In this document: positions 55,746 to 64,000 of the stretch, in pieces | How positions within the stretch are numbered: position 1 is the first letter of the stretch | Layout: every line of letters starts with the position of its first letter | NCBI GenBank assembly: GCA_030512295.1 | Contig: JAULSR010000001.1 | Location: 4,921,001-4,985,000 of the forward strand | Direction: 5' to 3' | Length of the DNA: 64,000 nt | From: Bombardia bombarda | Lineage: Eukaryota > Ascomycota > Sordariomycetes > Sordariales > Lasiosphaeriaceae | The notes under the pieces: model-generated | Told to the model about the DNA's origin: nothing | The model's input: only the letters and a program-made list of their open reading frames with translations | Database searches by the model: none | Program-made: the position numbers and the translations under genes

Positions 55746-57480
55746 CTTGAAGATGATGGCTTGGCCAACAAGCAGACTACTACCTGTACAGTGAGAGCAA
55801 GGGCGAGAGAACAGGCAGGCAGGCAGACAGGCAGCTTTGCCGTCGTCGTCGTCTTCCCTAGTTTCGAGGCTGCTGAAGGAAACTAACGTTCCCAACAAGC
55901 CCGGTTATGCTCGTCCTCGGTGGGAGAGAGGAGAGGGGGAAAAGAGGGGGATGAGGGATTGGACTACTTGACAAAGCAAGCACGAGAAATCAAGGTTTGA
56001 CAAGAGCCTGGGAGGACTCTGCGCTTAAAGGAGCTTAAAGGAAAGAAAGAAACACGGCAACCACTCAGTCACCTATCCACGACAGGACAGGACAAGACAG
56101 GACAGGACTAGCCAAGATAAGAGCTGAGAGCTGGGAAGGAAGGAAGCAAAGCAGAGCAAGGGGAGGGAACCCAGCGCAGTGGGAAAAAAGGATCAGGCAC
56201 ACAAGGACCCCGGAGAGCTGCTGGTATCCATTGCATGCGCGATACACGAGATGCGGTACCTTTCCAATGTCTGGTTCGGTCTGCATGTCAGTACCCTAGG
56301 TACATTACATCCGATCTGGAATGTACATGTACTGTCACTGTGGTATTCGCCTATAGAACACGGTCCAGACAGGGGTGTGAGTTGTTGGTGGTTTATTGAC
56401 CAACATCTAGCCAGACAGACGGCCTCAGGCTCCATCCACCCAGCTCAGATGTGATGGATGATGAATGTTACTGCGGAGGTTCCTTTGTGCTTCCATATCC
56501 ACATGCAAAACCACCCGTCCTAAATTGATACGAACGGCGCGTGCTGTGAGTGCAAACATAACATGAAGGATACTTCCCTACCGGGACAGGTAAGTACTAT
56601 ACAGACAAACTTGTTGCCCAATGAGCTGCTTCCACTTGGAGCCTAGGGGCAGTTACCTATCATACCGGGGGGGTTTTGATAACTACAGCAATAAAAAAAC
56701 GCCTTTTCCATTATTTGTTGTGCCATGGCCAGTTGGTCCCCCCACAGAGCGAGTGTGCGTGCGTCCCCCTGGCTCTGTCTGTTGGTCGTATTTTGGCGTT
56801 CGGTTATGGGGGGGGGTCATTGCCGATCCCTAGGATGGGAAAGATCCACTCCCGATTTCACGGATGCAGGCTTATCAGAATGCTACCTGGGCGCCTCTGG
56901 CTTGCATGCTGGCAATCTGCAGACGACGGTGTGGTGTGCGTGCAATGTTTTGTGTTTTGCGAGAGAGTCGTTGTTGTCGTGCGAGAATGTGTAAAAGGCT
57001 GAGGAAAGAAAAGCCTAGGTCTAAGAAGGAAAGGTCAACTTTTCCCGTTTGACAGCGGTCGACCACTCAGTGAGCTAATCCTTCCTCGACCTAGCACACA
57101 ACGCTACTCTGCGTTGAGGGCTTGGGACATTGAGCTGTTCGTGGCTTAGCGCTGGGTTTAATGATTAATCGTCGAGAAGACAGAATTCCGCATTGACCTA
57201 TCGGTCAACTTGGTGCTCTTTCTCTTGTGAAGAATGAAGCTGCAGCTGCAGCAGCTATGAGCTTAGTGAGCTGAGGTGACGTCTACTGGACAGACCTATC
57301 TCTCGGCGTCGGCTACTTTTTTCGTGATAAAGAAAACATGGCCGGAAGCAGCAAATATCCGAATGGTTGCTGGCGGACGGCGGCTCGGCACTGTGCGGTC
57401 CAGGAGGGGGTGCCAGGAGATGGGAGGGAGTGGTGGTTAGAGCTCAGAGGGTGTCTGGGACTCTTGGGTTGTCGTATTCA

Positions 57481-57483
<3 letters not shown>

Positions 57484-57515
<32 letters not shown>
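57484..57515. repeat. (CTG)n trinucleotide repeat
   Basis: About 10-11 CTG units, ending in CTGCAG, in the intergenic interval. The nearby 57239-57258 segment is also built from CTGCAG units. Confidence 0.9.
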
Positions 57516-59130
57516 AGGCATTCAGGCTGTCGGGGTTATCAATGTCACCACCAGTCCAGCACTGCAACCAACCGCAGCGGCAGGATGTGACAGAAATGTG
57601 TGTGTATCTTGGCTCATGCGGCCAGCCCTTTCAGCTGGTCGAGATCCCTGGGCCACCATGTGAGCTCCTTCCATCTCCGAACGCCACCAATCTCTCCCTA
57701 CTTTGCCGGTAACCAGTGTTTCTATTCGTAAATTAGAGACTTTTCGGTGGCCGGTTTGTGGAGTGCTGGTATGTACGGATAGGTCAACCGCAACTGAGAG
57801 AGACAACGGCGGGAACACCAACGGTAGTCGTTTTAATCCAATATTGATAAACGGGATTATTGTGGCGCTGGCTGCTGCCGTGTCTCGGTTCATCTTGACT
57901 CTCTCTCTATCAGTATCACTTTCTTCATAACGCCATATTTCGAATAGTGAAGGCAGCCTGGGCATGGGCCGGTTCGTGCGTCGCGGGCGTCCGTAGCAGG
58001 CTTGACAGTGGCTGGCCCAGACCACTATCGACGCCGCGACAGGCTCAGCTGCATCAGCCAGCCAGCCATAAAAGTCCTAACACGGCCACTGATAGAGATC
58101 AATGCGGAGCTTTCCATGCTGACCCCCACGAGGTAGATAGGTGTCGAACGATGCGAATTGGCCGCCGTCGTGAGGCTATCATGCCGACAACGACGGTTGG
58201 CATCTGGATCAATCCATCCACGCTTCAATCTTCCATGCCCGTTGTTGGATTATGTCTCAGCATGTCTCGGTCGAGATGCAGGCAGGTCGTCGAGAGTTGT
58301 GCACACCACCCACATGCACGCGCTTGATGGAAGAGCTCAAAATAGATGGACCATCCTAACCAGTAGAAGAAGCGAATACGACAATCGATTGGGTGCCGAG
58401 AAAAAAGAGATTCAAAGTGCTGGCAGGGCCAAGCAGACCGGGCACTAAGCTGCGGGTGAGGTGCGGGCGGGCGATGGTTAGGGCAAGATCAGCGCGCGGG
58501 AGGGGCCTGAGCCGCCTAAACCGGCACCCCTTGGCAATTGGGCAAATGGCAAGAGCCGCTCGGCGCCAAGAATGAAAAGGGTGAAGGGCCCCCATGTCTG
58601 TTCCGCAAGGTATCATCCGTCGGGTTCTTTTGTGTTTTTGTTCTCTTCTTTCTGTTCAGGATAACTTCCATCTAATTAATTTTTGCTTCCAATTCCGTCA
58701 AGATAGCAATCCATCTTACCTGGGGTCTGCGCAATATTGTGTGAGACTTCGGCTGCTGCTATCTTTCTGGGAACGCAGCGCGAGGTGGCCGATAATGTTG
58801 TGCTTTGATGACTGCATTCACACCTATCTTACTGCGTGGCTCTTGTCCCCGCCCCCAAAAATGGACAATGCCCGTTTCTCTGTTTCCCGACTGCCTCGTG
58901 AATTCTCCAGTGTTCTTTGCAGGATAAGGTCTTTGCAGGATAAGGTTAGGTATGCGCTCGCTGGCTCTGCTTCAGCAAAACGGCGGCAGCCACGACCCGG
59001 ATACCTAGCTGTTTCCTGACAAAGCTGAACGCGGGCACAGCCCAGCTCCTTCCTGCTGCACAAGATCTCGAACGTGCATTCAATACTGGGCGGCCAGACC
59101 AACTACAGTACACAGTAGGTAGGTGGTATT

Positions 59131-59150
59131 CGCCTCGCCTCGCCTCGCCT
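59131..59150. repeat. (CGCCT)4 pentanucleotide repeat
   Basis: Four perfect CGCCT units in intergenic DNA. Confidence 0.9.
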
Positions 59151-60722
59151 CTTGGCCCTGAAAGAGGGCGAGATGGATCTTGATGTCTCAGATGATAATG
59201 AATCACGACACTTACACTGCCTATGGTTCACGAATTACGCAGCCATTTCTTTTGGAGTTGATGATTGAACAGACGGCAAAGCGGGAGGGAAGCCCCTGTT
59301 CTGAGCCGCACTATGCTAGGGATCTACGTGATTCCCTCAAGGTTCGTCCTGTTAGCACCGGGTAAGCACTCTGTTCTCTCCGCTAGGGTCCTCTCTATCC
59401 TGGTAAATCATAGAGACCTTAACTTAATCACAGCTTCATGGGCCGTCCCGCATCTCCAAGGGTAAACTCACCCACAGGCCCAAATCCTTTTGCGTGAGTG
59501 TGGATTGGAAAGGAGGCATCCTCCCCTCGCCATCCTCATCCCGAAATGGCTGAAACAGAGTGAACTTATCTGCGGTCCATCACGCAACTGTCTTGGCTAA
59601 ATTGGCCACGAGGTTCGGTGTCAGTGGTTCAAGCCGAGAAACGCACATAATCAAGACATGTCTCGCCTTCAGTAAGGTACTTGGTAGGTATGGAAGGCGG
59701 CTCTGCTCGAGTGTGCAGACCCTTCTTCATCCAACTCGATTCTTACCCTTTCTTCAATGCCCGCTCCTATATCCGCTCCAGGATATAGTTCTAATCCTCG
59801 AGTGAGAAATGGAGATGGCCGACCTCGACGTCGGCGTCTTTTCCTTGAGAGAGCCACCTCTAAAATGCCCTACCTACCCTTGTGTCATCCAACTACCCGC
59901 TGTGAGTGGTAGTTCGACTGACTAACGGAAGCATGACCATCGCCTCTCCTCCCAAATCATGTAACCTTGACAACAAGAACTTTGGCAATTGACCCGATTC
60001 TAAGTGGGCCTCAACTGGGTAGATATGGGGACATTGCTACCAGCGGGATGGTCTAATATCGCAGATATTATGAAGGTTTCACCAATGGCACACGGAGGAA
60101 TAATCTGTGAATTTCTGTCGGCAAGGCAAACACAGCGATCGATCGCACTTGCCTGTGTACCGGCCACACAAAGATCAGATCACAAGCTCGATCAAAGCTC
60201 GATCATGACAGCTTGGTAACCAGCATTGTGGGAGCTTTTCATGGTTGGAATGGAAAGCCCATTGTGAATTACCACTGCAGGTAAAGGTTCCATTCTTCAA
60301 GTTCCCCCGCGTCCAATTGATGCACACTGTTCGGGACTTAACCAGTCTTCTGGGCCAAGTCGCACGGCACTGGGACGGGACTTGTCATTTTAGTGGTGTT
60401 GGTGGGTGGTGGTTGGATGGATCCTCTCCAACTCCCCCAATTCCTCCAACAATAGCTCATACAATATCAAACCTGACATCAATCGACCATACTACGTCTT
60501 TCGATTTTCTCTTCATTTTCTATTAAAATACCGTCTTCACTGCCTTAGTAGCCAATGCGCTGAATATTCAATACATCTCTCGAATTCGCTATTTTCTTGA
60601 CAGGCTACAAAGTATTCTTGCTGCTTATCTACTGCCTTCGAGTAATCACCTACCCCTCCATTCACGTCACACACCACCCACTTCCCACTTCCCGAAGCCA
60701 AGCCAAAGCCAGCTGGCCAATC

Positions 60723-62473
60723 ATGGCCGTGTTTGTCGATCTAGAAGACGAGGACATCGAGCCGCCCCTCGACGGCCAGCCATTGCCGACGACGACAACA
60801 GCGACGCGGTGGACTGCAGGAGGAGGCATAGATGCAGTTAAGGTCGCTACCGCTGCTGCGGTCATCGGCAGTATGAGCATCAGCAGGACAAGTAGAGGAC
60901 TCGAAAATGAGGAAGGGGGTGTGGTGACAACTGGAACAACCCACGAGCCGCTGCAGCCAGCCGATGTCACAGATAGGGAGGACCCGAATCAAAACTCTAT
61001 AACGAAGGCTTTTGGGTGCTATCCGTAAGTAGTACTATTCTACATGGAGGTGGTGCTGGGGATCTACAAGCAACAAAACATGTCAAAGAGAAAAAGGGGC
61101 GACATATACACAGGTCAGAAGACTGACAGCCAGCCAACCCCATCTTCTACAGCATCATCATCACAATCGCCTCCTCTCTCGACCTCAACACGCTCGACAA
61201 CCTATCGCGGACATGCCGCCAGGTGCGCCAGGGGCTGTTACAGTACCGCAAGATGCTGCTCGCCTCGACCCTGCGCTGCTGCAACGAGCACCTGCCCGTC
61301 GACCCCGACGAGACGCTGCGCTTCCGCGCCCGCGCCCGCAACTGGTTCTACATGGACGACGCCGCCGGCCGGGGCAGCTACAGCGGCAAGTCGGGCCAGT
61401 GCGCGCGGGACCTGGTGGGCGGCTGTCGTCGGTGCGGCACCGTGGTTTGTCGGGTAAGTGTCTCCTATGTATCACATCCATATATGCGTACCTACTCACA
61501 TCTCTACCCGTATTCCAGAACTGCGCAATCAAACCCCCCGCCTCCATCGCCCTCCGCGACCGCCACCGCCGCATCTGCGCGGCCTGCACCAAGGCGCCCC
61601 TGGGCCATCTCGTCCGGCCCCGTCTAGACGCCAGCCTCTCGCTCGCGTCCTCCGACGACTTGCAGCGCGCCATCTGCAAGTGCGCCTCCGACGGCGTCTG
61701 GCTCTGCCAGCCGTGCGGCAGGACGATACGCAGCGACGACTACGACTACAAGAAGTAAGATAGACCAGCCCCCGCCCTCCCCCCCAATTCTCTTCTTACC
61801 CCTTACTTAACTTAACCCCTTTTTGTGTTATGCTAGTATCTGGAAGTGGCGCCACCAATACACAGACGTGCTCGGCGGCCTGGGCACGGGCATCGGTGAC
61901 GGCGACCGCGGCGTTATCTGCGGCCGCGGCGCGGGGTGCTGCGCCGCGCGCGAGCGCGCCGAAGAGGTGGACTGCGACGCCGAGGACGCACGGGAGGCTA
62001 CTACCAACGGCTCCTTGACGCCGTCGCCACATCAACAGCAGCAGCAGCAGCCATCGTCATCATCTCAGAATAATAACAACCAGCAGCATTCTTCCTTGTC
62101 TTCATTAACACTGCCTCCATGGGGCACCAGTAGCAGTAGTGGTGGTGGTGGTAGTGGTGGCAATGCAGTAACAACAGCAACAACAGATGAGGGCAGGACG
62201 ACACCCAGCCCGGCGCAGCTTCACAAGCCCGGGTACGTGCGGCAAGAGGTCGAGGGCATCGGCGGGCGCATAAAGAAGAAGCTGCTGCGCATAGTACGCG
62301 TCGGAGCGTGCGTGCCCGAGTGGGCCGATGAGCGGGACAGGGGGAGTATCCTGGGTCGAGAGGTGCAGGGCCGGGTGAGGAGCTGGTGTGGGTGGTGTTG
62401 GAGGGTGATTCCGGGGGAGAAGGATTATGAGTGTATGGAGGGGGAGGGTGATGTTGAGGAGAAGAAAGGGTAA
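60723..62473 (+). CDS. Cysteine-rich F-box-like protein
   Basis: Four exons, 60723-61024, 61153-61453, 61519-61754, 61837-62473, in phase, 491 residues. I do not recognise a named protein. After an acidic, low-complexity N-terminus, the exon 1-2 junction encodes IIITIASSLDLNTLDNLSRTCRQVRQGL, which has the pattern of an F-box (I..I.S.LD...L..L...CR..R). Five cysteine clusters follow: CCNEH, CRRCGTVVCRNC (spanning intron 2), CAACTKAP, CKCASDGVWLCQPCG, and near the end CGRGAGCC and CGWCWRVIPGEKDYEC. Their spacing suggests two or more zinc-binding modules. A Gln/Ser/Asn/Gly-rich linker (Q5, N4, SSSSGGGGSGG) separates the last two. An F-box would tether it to an SCF ubiquitin ligase, with the Cys region recognising a target; this is inference. 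Confidence 0.85.
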
Positions 62474-63383
62474 ATGATGGTTATGGTTATGGGTAATGAT
62501 GATGAGGGTTAGTTGGTGGGTGTTATGATAAAGATGGATTGGATTGAGTTTAGGACCTAATGAGGAGGGAGACATGGAGACATGGAGGCGTGGAAATGAG
62601 TTATGGTTGACGCACCTATCACTACTGCCAAAGAGTAGAAAAAGGGGGAGAATAATATTGGGTGGTATAGCTGTTGGATGTCCCTCCTGGATTCGTGTAG
62701 AATCCTCTCCTACCTATAATAGAACCTAAAAGGTTATATTGTATACAAGTGTATCGTTTGTAATATAATAGAGATAGACAAATGTTGAACAACAAAGCGA
62801 GTATATCTCTTGAAGTTCCTTTCAAACGAGACGGTCACCTACCTGCAGATTTAACAGCTAAAGACGTCTCGAGGATTTCTCTCGTCTACAAAATTTGGCT
62901 TCAGGTGGAAAAATGTACAAAGGTGAACAAAAAAGAGATTTGGTATACATGGACAGGAGAAGGGATCGAGTGTCTCGGCAATTGAGCGCGCGCCCGTCAC
63001 GGTATATGACCTTGTGTTATATACATTTTGTACAGCGAGCGGCACACACTCCAAACCACCAGCCAAGCCACCAGCCAAACCACTGGCGCCTTTAGAACCC
63101 CCATATCCGTCCTCCATTGATCGTACAGGTGGGGGTATATCTCTCGCTACCCAAATATACACAAGGGTGCAAGCCCGACACCGACCGACTTCGCCTTCTT
63201 TCTCTTGTCCCTCGCTTCCTGGACTTTTGTTTCGACTCTATGCGGAGTATCAAACCCGGGAGGTTCGGGTCGGACCTTTTTAAGCTACCCCTTTTCTACC
63301 CTCTTCTATGCTGATGCTGATGCTCTGTCCTTTCCTCTACATGAAGGTAGAAGAGAGGACGAGCAGTCAGTGGCACGCCATTT
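62474..63383. other. Convergent intergenic region
   Basis: 3' regions of the F-box-like gene (+) and the mitoribosomal gene (-). AT-rich towards 62700-62950. No gene or notable repeat. Confidence 0.5.
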
Positions 63384-64000
63384 CTATAGCTCACCCCTGA
63401 AGAGCATGTCCAATCTCCTCTTGCGCTCCTCTCTGGCGGCGGCACGACCAGGGCCCCATCGGGCCTTGACGGCATCGAGTCGGTTGAAGTGCCTCTCGGT
63501 GTGCTCGCGCGGGGCAGTGGTGCTCATCATGACAAAGTTCCTAGAACACTTAAACTTATCGGCCAGCGCGTGGACTGTGTTTGTCACGGGGTCCTCCCTG
63601 CGCAGCCGGCGCATCTCCTCAACGTCCTCCAGGGTCAGGTGATGTTGCTTGCCCACGTATTTGCCGATGACGGGCAGCTCGCTGGGATCGGCCGCGTCGG
63701 CGGACGCGTCGGATGATGTGTTGTTATATTTGATCGTCTTGGACTTGGCAAACAGCGCGGCGGGGTTTAGTGCGCGGCGCGGGTCCGACTTGGGCAGGAA
63801 CTTGAAGGGCGTGTTGAAGACGGACGGGGCGGACGAGGGCGGGTTGAAGATGATGCGGTTTGCCTGCTCACCGGCGCTCTCACTGATGAAGGACGTGTGC
63901 GGCGCGACGCTGAGGGCGCGTTTTGTTCGGTTTGCCGTCGACTTGTGACGTGCGGCGCCGGGGGTGGTGTTTTGGAGGGACACGGAGGCCGGGGAAAAGA
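63384..64000 (-). CDS. MRPL20: Mitochondrial large-subunit ribosomal protein mL58 (MRPL20), 5' end outside the window
   Basis: Fungus-type mitochondrial 54S subunit protein. About 205 residues are visible; the frame is open to the window edge and no ATG lies inside the readable N-terminus, so the start is beyond 64000. The visible N-terminus (TPGAARHKSTANRTKRAL) is basic, consistent with a matrix-targeting signal. Family blocks: SVFNTPFKFLPKSDPRRA, the Tyr-Asn-Asn region (KYNNTSSD), HHLTLEDVEEMRRLRREDP, LADKFKCSRNFVMMST, and DAVKARWGPGRAAAREERKRR towards the end. No intron is seen in the visible part. The C-terminus ends LDMLFRGEL. It is expected to assemble in the mitoribosome and to be imported after cytosolic synthesis. 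Confidence 0.9.
   Translation of the reverse strand, partial: FSPASVSLQNTTPGAARHKSTANRTKRALSVAPHTSFISESAGEQANRIIFNPPSSAPSVFNTPFKFLPKSDPRRALNPAALFAKSKTIKYNNTSSDASADAADPSELPVIGKYVGKQHHLTLEDVEEMRRLRREDPVTNTVHALADKFKCSRNFVMMSTTAPREHTERHFNRLDAVKARWGPGRAAAREERKRRLDMLFRGEL

Larger units (their letters stand above)
55746..60722. other. Five-kilobase gene-free interval
   Basis: Between divergent genes (GT2 on minus, F-box-like on plus). Holds a CTG repeat (57484-57515), a CGCCT repeat (59131-59150), and promoter/leader sequence at both ends. Many short open frames exist, but none has family resemblance, coding composition or splice support. Long transcribed leaders or non-coding RNAs are possible but not demonstrable here. 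Confidence 0.5.

Overview
The window is nuclear DNA from a filamentous ascomycete, most likely a Sordariomycete. Coding DNA is GC-rich with a strong C/G third-position bias. Genes carry short introns (about 50-80 nt) with GTAAGT/GTGAGT/GTATGT donors and CTNAC-type branch sites. The families are typical of moulds: GH10 xylanase, neutral trehalase, RTA1-like protein, DUF3405, several P450s. I cannot name the genus. Exon structures below were read by eye from reading-frame continuity, splice consensus and knowledge of the families; no alignment was run.

Layout. 1-7.9 kb: glutamine synthetase (+) with a 2.6 kb upstream region containing two close GATA sites, then a convergent secreted GH10 xylanase (-). 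7.9-34.2 kb: an accessory-looking block with an ELO fatty-acid elongase (-), a DHA2-type MFS exporter (+), a CYP52-like P450 (-), an RTA1-like membrane protein (+), two divergent P450s (- and +), an intron-containing tRNA-Arg(CCG), two diverged paralogous polytopic membrane proteins with a TLC-like His-His motif (- and +), and a BAHD/trichothecene-type acyltransferase (+). No PKS, NRPS, terpene cyclase or pathway regulator is visible. 35-41 kb: housekeeping genes, the purine enzyme amidophosphoribosyltransferase (-) and neutral trehalase (-). 44-52 kb: a DUF3405 protein (-), a doubtful small ORF (-) and a PTR2/POT peptide transporter (+). 52.7-55.7 kb: a large membrane glycosyltransferase of family 2 (-). 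60.7-62.5 kb: a cysteine-rich F-box-like protein (+). 63.4 kb to the end: mitochondrial ribosomal protein mL58/MRPL20 (-), cut by the window edge.

How the genes may work together. Glutamine synthetase makes the glutamine that amidophosphoribosyltransferase uses to start purine synthesis, but the two lie 31 kb apart and are probably only neighbours. The 7.9-34 kb block is more suggestive: a chain-elongating enzyme, three oxygenases of which one resembles fatty-acid hydroxylases, an acyltransferase and two candidate exporters could elongate, hydroxylate, acylate and export a lipid. That is inference only.

Two structural points matter to a user. First, three otherwise well-preserved genes (elongase, acyltransferase, trehalase) and probably the DUF3405 gene show apparent -1 frameshifts, mostly at runs of 4-6 C/G; under-called homopolymers in the assembly explain them better than gene decay. 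Second, a roughly 390-bp MITE-like element with 19-bp perfect terminal inverted repeats and a probable 7-bp target duplication lies in the 5 kb gene-free gap between the two membrane paralogs.
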